Shown: positions 51,453 through 60,039 of the stretch, one piece after another
How the letters are laid out: each line of letters opens with the position of its first letter
Numbering within the stretch: position 1 is the stretch's first letter
Source: Chryseomicrobium sp. FSL W7-1435
GTDB lineage: Bacteria > Bacillota > Bacilli > Bacillales_A > Planococcaceae
Direction: 5' to 3'
NCBI RefSeq assembly: GCF_038595005.1
Contig: NZ_CP151997.1
Span: 620,001 to 684,000 of the forward strand
DNA length: 64,000 nucleotides
The notes under the pieces: generated by a model
What the model saw: the letters and a program-made list of their open reading frames with translations, nothing else
Database searches by the model: none
Told to the model about the DNA's origin: nothing
Translations under genes and position numbers: made by a program

Positions 51453-53462
51453 ATGAAAAAATGGGGATTTGGCGTTGTGGCGATGAGCAGTCTGTTACTC
51501 GTCGGCTGTACGGATGAAGTGACGCCACAAGAACGTTTAGAAGCTTACATAGCAGCGTGGGATGAAGGAGATTACGAAACACTTTATACAGAGTTTTTAT
51601 CTGAAGAGACGAAACAGCAATTTGATGAAGCCGCATTTATTGAACGCCAAGTGGCTTTAGATGAAGCTTTAGAGATTACGGACCGAGAAATTACATTTAC
51701 AGCCCCGCCTGAAGATACAGGGTGGGAATCGACAGAACCAGCAAGTTTCCCTGTACAAATCCAAGTCGAGACAAGTGCTGGCCCGGTTGAATGGGAACAA
51801 GAGATGACGTGGCAACCTGTTGAGAATGAGGAACTGACATGGATGGCGGAGTGGGACACAAGTTTCATCTTGCCAGGGTTAGAGGTGGAAGACCAAGTAC
51901 GTGTGACAACGCAGAACTTCGCGCGCGGCGAAATCTATGACCGCAACGGCAACGCGCTTGCTATCAACGGTACGGGATTTGAAGTCGGGCTTGTTCCAGG
52001 CAAGTTTACAGACGACTCGCTAAAGTCACGACTTGCAGAGCTTTTAGGAATTTCCGTCGACTACATTGATCAGCAGCTCGGGCAAAGTTGGGTAACAGAC
52101 GATGTTTTTGTGCCACTAGACAAACTTTCACAAGTAGATGAAGGGCGGGCAGCTTTACTCGAGATTCCAGGGGTGTTACTCCAAGAGACAGCGATGCGCG
52201 AATATCCTTACGGAGCTGCGGCGTCTCATCTTGTCGGCTACATCGGCCCTATCACAGCCGAACAATTGGCAGAGCGTGAAGAAGAGGGATACACCGAGTT
52301 TGACCAAATTGGTCGCCAGGGGCTTGAACGCTTTTTAGAGGAACGCTTGCGCGGAGAGAACGGCAAACGTATTTTTATCGATAAAGCAACGGAAGGCGCA
52401 GAAGATGTGACGCTTGCAGAAATTGCACCTGTAGACGGTGAACGCATTGATTTAACTCTTGATGCAGAATTGCAACGAATCACGTATGACGCAATGGATG
52501 GGGAACCGGGAACAGCTGCGACAGTAGATCCTAAAACGGGAGAAGTACTGACACTGCTAAGTTCTCCAGGATTTGAACCCTCTGAGTTTATGCTCGGTAT
52601 GACGCAGAGCCGTTATCAAGAGTTGAGCGAAGATCCTTTAAAGCCACTGTTTAACCGATTTGCTGCTTCGTACGCACCTGGTTCGACCTTGAAGCCGGTT
52701 ACAGCGGCGATTGGCATGGAAGCAGGCACGCTTGACCCGAATGAAGGTATTGTCATTGAAGGAGCTACATGGCAAAAAGATGCGTCTTGGGGCGATTACC
52801 GCGTGACGCGTCTTCATCCGGAAGCACCGAATCCCATTGACCTTGAAAAGTCCCTTGTTTATTCCGACAATATTTACTACGCACAGCAAGCGCTTGCGAT
52901 GGGGCGTGAGACATTTATTGCTGGTCTTGAGGCGTTTGGATTTGGCGAAGATATCCCATTCTTCTTGAACCTTCAAGCTTCTCAAGTGTCAAATGAAGGG
53001 ACAATCTCCTCAGAAGGTCAGCTAGCCGATACATCCTTTGGTCAAGGGCAGATGCTAGCGAATATTTTGCATCTCGCATCCACTTATCAACCATTTTTGA
53101 CTGACGGTACGATGTGGCAACCAACACTTCTTTTAGAAGAGGAAGATCAAATCGTGTGGAAGGAAGGGCTCGCCTCACCGGAAACCGTTGTGGAGTTACA
53201 AGCCGGAATGCGCAGCATGGTAGTCGATGGATTTGCGCAAGCTGTCAACATTCCAGGTATTCCAGTATCTGGGAAGACAGGAACTGCTGAATTGAAAGCA
53301 AGCCTGGATGCAGAAGGGCAGGAAAACGGATTCTTTGTAAGCTATCCTGTTGAGACGGAAGCCTTTATTTTCGCAATGATGATTGAAGACGTAGAAGACA
53401 ATGGAGGCAGTGGGTATGTCGCTGAGAAAGTAGCGACTGTCTACAAACTTCTGTACGAATAA
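51453..53462 (+). CDS. class B penicillin-binding protein with MecA-like N-terminal domain
   Basis: A 669-residue peptidoglycan transpeptidase, likely a lipoprotein (MKKWGFGVVAMSSLLLVGC). Residues about 27-145 form an NTF2-like MecA_N domain, 150-320 the PBP dimerisation domain (GEIYDRNGNALA, REYPYGAAASHLVGYIG), and 330-669 the transpeptidase with Ser411 (STLK), Ser471 (SDN) and Lys608 (KTG). The architecture matches PBP3/PbpC and PBP2a-type proteins, which often have low beta-lactam affinity. A GGGGTGG site precedes ATG 51453. Confidence 0.92.
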   Translation: MKKWGFGVVAMSSLLLVGCTDEVTPQERLEAYIAAWDEGDYETLYTEFLSEETKQQFDEAAFIERQVALDEALEITDREITFTAPPEDTGWESTEPASFPVQIQVETSAGPVEWEQEMTWQPVENEELTWMAEWDTSFILPGLEVEDQVRVTTQNFARGEIYDRNGNALAINGTGFEVGLVPGKFTDDSLKSRLAELLGISVDYIDQQLGQSWVTDDVFVPLDKLSQVDEGRAALLEIPGVLLQETAMREYPYGAAASHLVGYIGPITAEQLAEREEEGYTEFDQIGRQGLERFLEERLRGENGKRIFIDKATEGAEDVTLAEIAPVDGERIDLTLDAELQRITYDAMDGEPGTAATVDPKTGEVLTLLSSPGFEPSEFMLGMTQSRYQELSEDPLKPLFNRFAASYAPGSTLKPVTAAIGMEAGTLDPNEGIVIEGATWQKDASWGDYRVTRLHPEAPNPIDLEKSLVYSDNIYYAQQALAMGRETFIAGLEAFGFGEDIPFFLNLQASQVSNEGTISSEGQLADTSFGQGQMLANILHLASTYQPFLTDGTMWQPTLLLEEEDQIVWKEGLASPETVVELQAGMRSMVVDGFAQAVNIPGIPVSGKTGTAELKASLDAEGQENGFFVSYPVETEAFIFAMMIEDVEDNGGSGYVAEKVATVYKLLYE

Positions 53463-53463
53463 T

Positions 53464-53471
53464 GCTATAAT
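53464..53471 (+). promoter_or_regulatory. extended -10 promoter of menA
   Basis: TGC-TATAAT just after the PBP stop codon, about 40 bp before the menA start. Confidence 0.45.
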
Positions 53472-53509
53472 AAAGTGCTATGTAGTTTAGGAATAAAGGA
53501 GATTTCACC

Positions 53510-54430
53510 ATGACAGCACTAGATTCAACTGCACCGATTTCTCGCGGCAAATTGATGTGGCAAATGACGCGTCCCCATACATTGACCGCAACATTTGTAC
53601 CGGTCATTTTAGGGACCGTGATGGCGCTTTTTGAGACGTCTATTCACTGGGGGCTGTTCATCGCGATGATGGCAGCAGGATTGTGTTTGCAGATTGCTAC
53701 AAATTTATTTAATGAATACTACGATTTTAAAAAAGGACTCGATACGGCAGATTCAGTCGGCATTGGCGGAGGGATCGTTCGTCACGGCTTGAAACCGAGC
53801 ATGGTTCTTTCAGTGGCTTTGATCTTATATGTAATTGCAGGCTTCATTGGAATTTATATCGCAGCGTCAACCAGCTTCTGGTTAATTGCAATCGGTGTCG
53901 TAGGGATGGCGGTTGGCTATTTCTATACTGGTGGTCCTCTTCCAATTGCCTACACACCGCTAGGCGAACTGTTTGCTGGCGTGTTCATGGGTATCGGATT
54001 TATCTTGATTGCTTATTATCTACAGACCCTAGAAGTCACGATGTGGGCGTTCTTGTTGTCGTTCCCATTTGGAATTTTAGTCGGGGCTATCAATATGTCA
54101 AACAACATTCGCGATATTCAAGAAGATACGATTGGTGGACGCAAGACGTTGCCTATATTATTAGGGCGTGAACGTGCGATAACTGGTCTTGCAGTTGCAT
54201 TTGTCGTGTCCTATGTCTGGATCATTGCGCTAGTAGTGTTGCAGATTGTTACTCCATGGGCATTACTTGTACTCCTAGCAGTGCCAAAGTCCATCAAAGC
54301 GATTAAGAGTTTCCGTTTAGGGAAAACGAAACCAGCGATGATGGGTCCCGCGATGAAATCGACCGCACTTACGAATACGTTCGTCGGAATTTTACTGACA
54401 ATTGGATTGTTTATCGACTGGCTTTTATAA
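53510..54430 (+). CDS. menA: 1,4-dihydroxy-2-naphthoate polyprenyltransferase
   Basis: A 306-residue UbiA-family membrane prenyltransferase that attaches the polyprenyl tail to DHNA in menaquinone synthesis. The first Asp-rich motif is NEYYDFKKGLDTAD (about residue 68) and the second NNIRDIQEDTIGGRKTLP (about 200). Nine or so transmembrane helices are present. AAAGGAG precedes ATG 53510; a clean terminator follows, so it is monocistronic. Confidence 0.92.
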   Translation: MTALDSTAPISRGKLMWQMTRPHTLTATFVPVILGTVMALFETSIHWGLFIAMMAAGLCLQIATNLFNEYYDFKKGLDTADSVGIGGGIVRHGLKPSMVLSVALILYVIAGFIGIYIAASTSFWLIAIGVVGMAVGYFYTGGPLPIAYTPLGELFAGVFMGIGFILIAYYLQTLEVTMWAFLLSFPFGILVGAINMSNNIRDIQEDTIGGRKTLPILLGRERAITGLAVAFVVSYVWIIALVVLQIVTPWALLVLLAVPKSIKAIKSFRLGKTKPAMMGPAMKSTALTNTFVGILLTIGLFIDWLL

Positions 54431-54438
54431 GAAATTTT

Positions 54439-54475
54439 CTCGGCATTTCGAATCATGAAATGCCGAGTGTTTTTT
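54439..54475 (+). terminator. terminator of menA
   Basis: CTCGGCATTTC/GAAATGCCGAG perfect stem, 7-nt loop, TGTTTTTT. Confidence 0.92.
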
Positions 54476-54476
54476 G

Positions 54477-54506
54477 TTGTAAAAAGAACAAGTGTTCGTT
54501 TATAAT
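54477..54506 (+). promoter_or_regulatory. promoter with LexA/DinR-type box
   Basis: TTGTAA (54477-54482), 18-bp spacer, TATAAT (54501-54506). Inside the spacer, AGAACAAGTGTTCG (54485-54498) matches the Bacillus LexA box CGAACRNRYGTTYG at every position but the first. Confidence 0.7.
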
Positions 54507-54528
54507 GAGAGAAAGGAGGTCGGTAAAG

Positions 54529-54750
54529 ATGCGGGAGCAATTTGTAAAAGCTATGAAATACAACCAGTTGGTAGATGTCGTGTATATGGACAAGGCGGGA
54601 AAATTAACGAAGAGACGAATCAGAGTAGTGAAGTTGAACGGTGAAAAGATGTGGGTCTGGGATACTGCCAAGCAAGCAAAACGAACATTTTTAGTGCACC
54701 ATGTGCTCGCGTGTCAACCGGTCCTTCCAAAAGAGCGATTAGTTTTATAA
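54529..54750 (+). CDS. small WYL-like protein, probable SOS gene
   Basis: A 73-residue protein resembling a minimal WYL/Sm-like beta domain: VKAMKYNQLVDVVYMDKAGKLTKRRIRVVKLNGEKMWVWDTAKQAKRTFLVHHVLACQPV. WYL domains bind nucleic acid or nucleotide ligands and often regulate DNA damage or defence genes. AAAGGAGGT eight bases before ATG 54529 sets the start. The LexA-type box overlapping its promoter predicts induction on DNA damage. Its only partner in reach is the P-loop gene at 54828, which has its own leader region. Confidence 0.65.
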   Translation: MREQFVKAMKYNQLVDVVYMDKAGKLTKRRIRVVKLNGEKMWVWDTAKQAKRTFLVHHVLACQPVLPKERLVL

Positions 54751-54827
54751 AAAAGCATTTTTTGACAGCTCGTCTATGGTACACTAGGAAAAATCTTTTT
54801 AGTGGATAGACGTTAGGGGATGCGGGA

Positions 54828-55388
54828 ATGAAACTTGTATTACTATTTGGACCTCAAGCTGTAGGGAAGATGACAGTTGGTCAAGAACTTGCCAAGATAA
54901 CGGAGTTAAAGCTATTTCACAACCATATGACAATTGATTTGGTCTCGCATTTCTTTGATTACGGTACCAAGCGAGGGCAAGACCTTGTGAACTCGTTCAG
55001 GCACCAAATTTTTGAAGAAGTAGCGAAAAGTGATTTGGAGGGACTCATCTTTACGTTTGTTTGGCGATTTGATAAAGAGTTGGATTGGAATTACGTCAAA
55101 AATGTTGTGGGAATCTTTGAAGCACAAGGCGCTGACATCTATTATGTAGAATTGGAAGCGGATTTTGAGGAGCGTCTTGCACGCAATGTGACACCGAATC
55201 GTCTCGAACATAAACCATTCAAAAGAAATCTCGAATGGTCTCGAAATGATGTCATTACAACAGCCGAGAAGTTTCGATTGAATTCATTGCCTGGTGAACT
55301 ATCGTTTTTGAATTATCTTCGACTGGACACGATGAATAAGAGTGCAGAAGCAACTGCGCACGAAATTAAAAAGTGTTTTCAATTTTAA
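54828..55388 (+). CDS. P-loop nucleotide kinase-like protein
   Basis: A 186-residue P-loop protein resembling shikimate/gluconate-type kinases. Walker A is LFGPQAVGKMT, with Lys14 and Met15 where Ser/Thr is usual, the hydroxyl coming next at Thr16. The later HNHMTIDLV and LEADFEERLARN segments fit a substrate helix and lid region. Substrate unknown; such proteins are often annotated as AAA-family or shikimate kinase-like. GGGGATG precedes ATG 54828. Confidence 0.65.
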   Translation: MKLVLLFGPQAVGKMTVGQELAKITELKLFHNHMTIDLVSHFFDYGTKRGQDLVNSFRHQIFEEVAKSDLEGLIFTFVWRFDKELDWNYVKNVVGIFEAQGADIYYVELEADFEERLARNVTPNRLEHKPFKRNLEWSRNDVITTAEKFRLNSLPGELSFLNYLRLDTMNKSAEATAHEIKKCFQF

Positions 55389-55484
55389 GGGAACGGGTAG
55401 GCGAAGGCATACTCGTCTTTTTGTCGTATGAATCGATTTGGATTTGTGAGAAAGGGAAATAATGAATGTAGGAGGTGTCAGGTG

Positions 55485-56210
55485 ATGAGCTTTGGCGTTA
55501 GTTTATTCTGCATGATCGGTTTTGTTCTTATTCATTTACTAGCACGTCATTTAAAATTCTTGCGAAAACAACCACGCAGTCATTTTCTCTCAATAGCAGG
55601 AGGTATCTCCGTCGCTTATGTATTTCTTCATTTACTTCCGGAACTTGCGGACTTTCAAGAAAGTTTAAAAGGGGAAGGGTTCCTAGATTTTATTGAACAT
55701 CATATTTATTTACTTGCTTTGTTTGGGCTCGTTCTCTTTTATGGCTTAGAAAAATACGTGAAAGCATCTCATAAGGATAAACAAGGAAATTCTTCGTTAA
55801 GCCATAGTCCTGGAGTATTCTGGGTACATATTGGTATTTTCACGCTTTATAATTTTAGCATAGGTTATTTACTTGTTCGGGAGGAATTTACAGAATCGCT
55901 CGGGCCGCTGGCATTTTTTGTGGCGCTTGGCGTTCACTTTATTACAATTGATATCAGTCTAGATGAACAACATGACCGCGATTATGCACGGTACGGAAGA
56001 TGGATACTAGCAGCTGCCATTGCTGTCGGTTGGGCAGCCGCTTCATTCACCGACCTGCATCCATTTTTATTGTCTTACCTAGTCGCTTTGTTGGCAGGTG
56101 GAATTATGTTAAATGTTATGAAAGAGGAGTTACCAGAAGAGAGTGAGAGTAGTTTTCGAGCCTTTTTTGCAGGAGCTGTGATCTACAGTTTACTTCTGAT
56201 TTTCATATAA
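55485..56210 (+). CDS. ZIP-like integral membrane protein
   Basis: A 241-residue protein with about seven hydrophobic helices. The segment SVAYVFLHLLPELADF and later HFITIDISLDEQHDRDYARYGRW suggest distant relation to ZIP metal transporters, but the canonical HNxxE-type motif is not evident. AGGAGGTG precedes ATG 55485; an upstream frame from 55428 lacks such a site. Function unknown. Confidence 0.6.
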   Translation: MSFGVSLFCMIGFVLIHLLARHLKFLRKQPRSHFLSIAGGISVAYVFLHLLPELADFQESLKGEGFLDFIEHHIYLLALFGLVLFYGLEKYVKASHKDKQGNSSLSHSPGVFWVHIGIFTLYNFSIGYLLVREEFTESLGPLAFFVALGVHFITIDISLDEQHDRDYARYGRWILAAAIAVGWAAASFTDLHPFLLSYLVALLAGGIMLNVMKEELPEESESSFRAFFAGAVIYSLLLIFI

Positions 56211-56250
56211 AAAAAAGAGCCCCTAGACATCGGTCTAATAGGACTCTTTC
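56211..56250. terminator. bidirectional terminator membrane gene/tRNA
   Basis: AAAGAG...TAGAC-ATCG-GTCTA...CTCTTT. On the minus strand a U8 run follows, terminating the tRNA transcript after a second hairpin at 56252-56281 (GTGAAAGC/GCTTTCAC). Confidence 0.8.
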
Positions 56251-56297
56251 ATGTGAAAGCCGTGTTCCGACAGCTTTCACGTGGGTTTGGCACCCAA

Positions 56298-56369
56298 TGG
56301 GCCGTACTGGGATCGAACCAGTGACCTCAACGTTGTCGACGTTGCATTCTCCCGCTGAACTAACGGCCC
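56298..56369 (-). tRNA. tRNA-Val (GAC)
   Basis: A 72-nt cloverleaf on the minus strand: acceptor GGGCCGT/ACGGCCC, D stem GTTC/GAAT, anticodon stem CAACG/CGTTG with loop TCGACAA, variable AGGTC, T arm ACTGG-TTCGATC-CCAGT, discriminator A. Anticodon GAC reads valine codons GTC/GTT. The base before the anticodon (position 33) is C rather than the near-universal U. CCA is not encoded. It is an isolated gene followed by two hairpins. Confidence 0.9.
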
Positions 56370-56539
56370 GGAATGATGTAGTTTACCCCATTTAAAAGAG
56401 GTAATCTCCTGCTTAAATTAGCAAGGGGTTTTTTACTGACAATGGTTATTATATACCTCTTTTAGGCGGGAGTGCAAGCACTATTTTTCCTTACTGTTAA
56501 GAGTGTATACTCCTAGTAAATGAAATGGAGGAGGATTCG

Positions 56540-56746
56540 ATGACTATACAACCCTCATCTACACCAATCCCAGAGACGATTCCTAAGCCTGCACTTCGAG
56601 CTCTTGATGCAAATGGAATCCATTCTCTAGAAGCTGTCAGCCTTCTTACAAAACGAGAATTACTAACTTATCATGGCATCGGACCTAAAGCGATTCGTAT
56701 TTTAGAGGCCGCTATGAAGGAATATGGCCTTTCATTTGTAGACTAG
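56540..56746 (+). CDS. stand-alone RNA polymerase alpha-CTD/HhH-like protein
   Basis: A 68-residue protein whose residues about 13-66 (PKPALRALDANGIHSLEAVSLLTKRELLTYHGIGPKAIRILEAAMKEYGL) match the helix-hairpin-helix fold of the RNA polymerase alpha C-terminal domain, without the rest of the subunit. It probably binds DNA. GGAGGAGG before ATG 56540 is strong. No target is known. Confidence 0.75.
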   Translation: MTIQPSSTPIPETIPKPALRALDANGIHSLEAVSLLTKRELLTYHGIGPKAIRILEAAMKEYGLSFVD

Positions 56747-56871
56747 AGTGCCAGATGATTTCTTAATTTGAGTCATTCCAGGTCAGCCTCTTTACCTCCA
56801 ATGATTTGTTTTATCATGACTCAAAATCGGGTAAACAAAGACCACAATCCTTAAAGAAAAGAGGAGACTAA

Positions 56872-57804
56872 ATGACACTTAAAGAATATGAAAAACAATT
56901 GCAGGAACTGTTCATAGACTGTGAAAAAAACTGTGAGAATAATGGGAAGGTCGCGTCTTACATACCCGCACTTGAACGCGTTGATTCGGAGATGTTTGCC
57001 GTGAGTATTATGGACACGACAGGCCGTTCCATTTCAACGGGTGACGTCGATTTCAAATTTACCATGCAAAGTATTTCCAAAGTCGTTATCTTTCTTTATG
57101 CGCTTGAGAACTTTGGGGAAGAAGCCGTGTTTGAGCGTATTACCCTAGACCCGACTGGGGACCCTTTCAACACTATAATGGGGATCCAAAGCACGACAGA
57201 GGGGAATGTCCATAACCCGATGATTAATTCGGGTGCCATCGTTTTGAGTGCTATGATTGTAGAAAAAGACGGGCCTGAAGCTCTTCAAAATATGTTGGAG
57301 TTTACGCGTACATTGACGGGAGATAATGGAATCTACGTTGATGTTGAAGTGTTCGATTCGGAGAAATCAACTGCGTTGCGCAACAAAGCCATCGCCTATT
57401 TCTTACAAGCTTCCGGCTCTATTCATGATACCGAAGATTCGCTCGACCTCTATTTTCAAATGTGCTCGATTGCTGTGACGGTCGAAGATATTGCGCGAAT
57501 GGGCGCACTGCTTGCCAATAAGGGAGTAGATCCTTTTTCTGGGCAACGAATTCTTCAAGATACCAATGTGAAGACAGCCAACGCTTACATGCTGCTAAGT
57601 GGGATGTATGATGCTTCGTCGCGTTTTACTATTAAAGTTGGATTCCCAGCTAAAAGTGGGGTTTCGGGAAGTATTCTAGCTGTCGTAAGCGATCGCATGG
57701 GCATTGGGATTTTATCTCCGCCACTCGATTCACGGGGAAACAGCGTAAAAGGAATTCAACTTTTGAAAAAGCTATCAGAGCAATGGGATTTGTCTGTATT
57801 TTAA
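56872..57804 (+). CDS. glsA: glutaminase
   Basis: A 310-residue serine-type glutaminase (GlsA/YbgJ) hydrolysing glutamine to glutamate and ammonia. Ser67-X-X-Lys70 (QSISK) is the catalytic pair, with NPMINSGAI and GFPAKSGVSGSILAV further along. Length is typical. GAGGAG precedes ATG 56872; a terminator follows directly. Confidence 0.94.
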   Translation: MTLKEYEKQLQELFIDCEKNCENNGKVASYIPALERVDSEMFAVSIMDTTGRSISTGDVDFKFTMQSISKVVIFLYALENFGEEAVFERITLDPTGDPFNTIMGIQSTTEGNVHNPMINSGAIVLSAMIVEKDGPEALQNMLEFTRTLTGDNGIYVDVEVFDSEKSTALRNKAIAYFLQASGSIHDTEDSLDLYFQMCSIAVTVEDIARMGALLANKGVDPFSGQRILQDTNVKTANAYMLLSGMYDASSRFTIKVGFPAKSGVSGSILAVVSDRMGIGILSPPLDSRGNSVKGIQLLKKLSEQWDLSVF

Positions 57805-57811
57805 GAACGCT

Positions 57812-57846
57812 AAGACCTTTCAGAGAAATTGAAAGGTCTTTTTTTA
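57812..57846 (+). terminator. terminator of glsA
   Basis: AAGACCTTTC/GAAAGGTCTT stem, then T7. Confidence 0.92.
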
Positions 57847-57900
57847 TGGGAAAATAAACTCATACTTCAATTGATAGAAATAATTAGTTTATTTTTAATA

Positions 57901-57929
57901 TTGAAATAATTAAGTACTTATATTATTAT
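57901..57929 (+). promoter_or_regulatory. promoter of second cstA gene
   Basis: TTGAAA (57901-57906), 17-bp spacer, TATTAT (57924-57929). Confidence 0.6.
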
Positions 57930-57970
57930 GAGGGGGATAATAAACTAGGGGTAGGGAGGGGTTTTTAAAT

Positions 57971-59707
57971 ATGAATGCAATTGCACTCGCTTCGATTGGC
58001 CTTTTTGTTTTTATTTTAGGGTACCGTTTTTATTCTAAATTTTTAGCTGAAAAAATCTTCAAACTAGATCCAGACTATGTCACACCCGCACATCGATTTG
58101 AAGATGGGGTTGATTTTGTACCGACTAACAAGTGGGTACTATGGGGTCACCACTTTACTTCTGTAGCAGGGGCTGCGCCGATTTTAGGACCAGCAATTGC
58201 GGTTTATTGGGGTTGGCTACCCGCATTTTTATGGGTAGTACTCGGAACTGTCTTTGCGGCTGGATTCCATGACTTCGGAACACTTGTATTATCGGTTCGA
58301 AACAAAGGACAATCGGTTGGTACACTTGCTCACCGATTGATCGGTCAGCGGGGAAAAATCTTATTCTTATTTATTATCTTAATTCTTGTCTTAATGGTAA
58401 ATGCAGTGTTTGCTTGGGTTATTGCCAACTTGTTTATTTCATTCCCAGCAGCCGTTCTGCCAGTTATGATTCAGATTCCTTTGGCTATCTGGATCGGGTA
58501 TTCTGTTTATAAAAAGCAGGGGAAAATGCTTATTCCTTCGCTAATTGCTTTAGTTATTATGTATGGAACTGCCGTTTTAGCGAGCAGTGTGGAGTGGATG
58601 CAAATTGATTTAGTCCGCTACATGGGTGGTGAAGAGGGAACTGGCCTGTTTGGGTTAGGGGCAATCTCTACAGCATTCTTTATCTGGATTGTATTCTTAA
58701 TGGTCTATGTTTATATAGCTTCCACACTTCCGGTATGGCAACTATTGCAACCTCGTGACTTTATTAATTCTCACCAATTAGTTGTCGGTTTATTCATCCT
58801 GTATATGGGACTTCTTTTCACTCGACCTGAAATTACGGCACCAATGACCAATGAGACGAATGATGTCTCATGGTTACCGCTACTTTTCATCACGATTGCC
58901 TGTGGTGCAATTTCTGGATTCCACGGTCTTGTTTCGTCAGGAACATCTTCAAAACAGTTGTATAAAGAAACAGATGCACGTTTTGTAGGGTATGCGGGTG
59001 CTGTTGGCGAAGGGGTACTTGCCCTCGTATCCATCATAGCAGTCATTACATTCTTCCCTACGGCTGACGCGTTTCGTGAGAGCTATTCAAGCTTTGCGGC
59101 AGCAAGTGGAGGAGGCCTTGGCAACTTTGTTCAAGGGGCCGCACAACTGGCAGAAGGATTATTCATTCCTGCCAATATCGCAACGACGATTGTCTCCATT
59201 ATTGTTATCAGCTTTGCGGCAACGACGCTAGATACTTCGGTTCGTCTCATGCGCTATATCATTGCTGAGCTTGGGCAAGAGTACAACTTGCCGGTCTTGA
59301 CTAAAACACATGTTGCCACAACTATAGCTGTTGTTTCTTCTGCTGCACTAGTGTTAATTCCGGAAGGTCCAAATGGATTTGGGTCAGGTGGCTATCTATT
59401 ATGGCCGCTATTTGGGACATCCAATCAGTTACTAGCCGGTATTTCGTTATTGCTGTTAACGATTTGGCTGAAGTGGCTTGGACGTAACTACTGGGTTGCC
59501 TTGATTCCAATGATCTTCCTTGTATTCATGACAATGTACGCTATGGCGCAACAAGTATTCTTCCAGTGGGCGATGTGGGGTAGCAATCCAAACGGACTGT
59601 TGTTTGTGTTCGGTGCTATCATCTTTGGATTTACACTTTGGATCTTGCTTACAGCTGTATCAGCCTTACGAAAAGGGATCGACCCGGACTATAATTTTGA
59701 CGAATAA
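57971..59707 (+). CDS. cstA: CstA family transporter (paralogue 2)
   Basis: A 578-residue carbon starvation protein with about 15-16 transmembrane helices. VDFVPTNKWVLWGHHFTSVAGAAPILGPAIAVYWGWLPAFLWVVLG and GAISGFHGLVSSGTSSKQL are classic CstA motifs and closer to E. coli CstA/BtsT than the paralogue at 18251. It probably imports pyruvate or peptides. GGGAGGGG precedes ATG 57971. The presence of two distinct CstA proteins 40 kb apart suggests different substrates or conditions. Confidence 0.92.
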   Translation: MNAIALASIGLFVFILGYRFYSKFLAEKIFKLDPDYVTPAHRFEDGVDFVPTNKWVLWGHHFTSVAGAAPILGPAIAVYWGWLPAFLWVVLGTVFAAGFHDFGTLVLSVRNKGQSVGTLAHRLIGQRGKILFLFIILILVLMVNAVFAWVIANLFISFPAAVLPVMIQIPLAIWIGYSVYKKQGKMLIPSLIALVIMYGTAVLASSVEWMQIDLVRYMGGEEGTGLFGLGAISTAFFIWIVFLMVYVYIASTLPVWQLLQPRDFINSHQLVVGLFILYMGLLFTRPEITAPMTNETNDVSWLPLLFITIACGAISGFHGLVSSGTSSKQLYKETDARFVGYAGAVGEGVLALVSIIAVITFFPTADAFRESYSSFAAASGGGLGNFVQGAAQLAEGLFIPANIATTIVSIIVISFAATTLDTSVRLMRYIIAELGQEYNLPVLTKTHVATTIAVVSSAALVLIPEGPNGFGSGGYLLWPLFGTSNQLLAGISLLLLTIWLKWLGRNYWVALIPMIFLVFMTMYAMAQQVFFQWAMWGSNPNGLLFVFGAIIFGFTLWILLTAVSALRKGIDPDYNFDE

Positions 59708-59714
59708 TTAAAGA

Positions 59715-59737
59715 GGCTGCTGCTGGCAGCCTTTTTT
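59715..59737 (+). terminator. terminator of cstA paralogue 2
   Basis: GGCTGC-TGCTG-GCAGCC followed by T6. Confidence 0.88.
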
Positions 59738-59757
59738 CTTGAAAGGGGATCATCTGA

Positions 59758-60021
59758 ATGTCATTGCTTGAAAAAATGAAGGCGCTCGTTGCGTTTTATG
59801 AAGAAGTCTTATCGATGCCGCACCGTTCAGAAATTGCGCGCGAGCTACGGGATCAAGATGATATGTTTTTATTCATGTTGTATTCGGAGATGCTTGGCAT
59901 ACCTAACCCCGCCTACTATTATACGCTTGAGTTATATCCTTACATGATGGAACAATTTCACGATTGGCATTTAAGGATGGGCATGGATAAATCTCCTATG
60001 ACGGGATTTCGTTGCTGTTAA
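59758..60021 (+). CDS. cory-CC-star family protein
   Basis: An 87-residue helical protein ending GFRCC-stop, the C-terminal di-cysteine that gives the cory-CC-star family its name. Body segments (HRSEIARELRDQDDMFLFMLYSEMLGIPNPAYYYTLELYPYM) are typical of the family. It sits 18 bp before an ArsA-family ATPase, an association known for this family; the pair may handle a tail-anchored or metal-linked substrate, which is unproven. GGGGAT precedes ATG 59758. Confidence 0.8.
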   Translation: MSLLEKMKALVAFYEEVLSMPHRSEIARELRDQDDMFLFMLYSEMLGIPNPAYYYTLELYPYMMEQFHDWHLRMGMDKSPMTGFRCC

Positions 60022-60039
60022 AGAAGAGGAGGGGATAGC

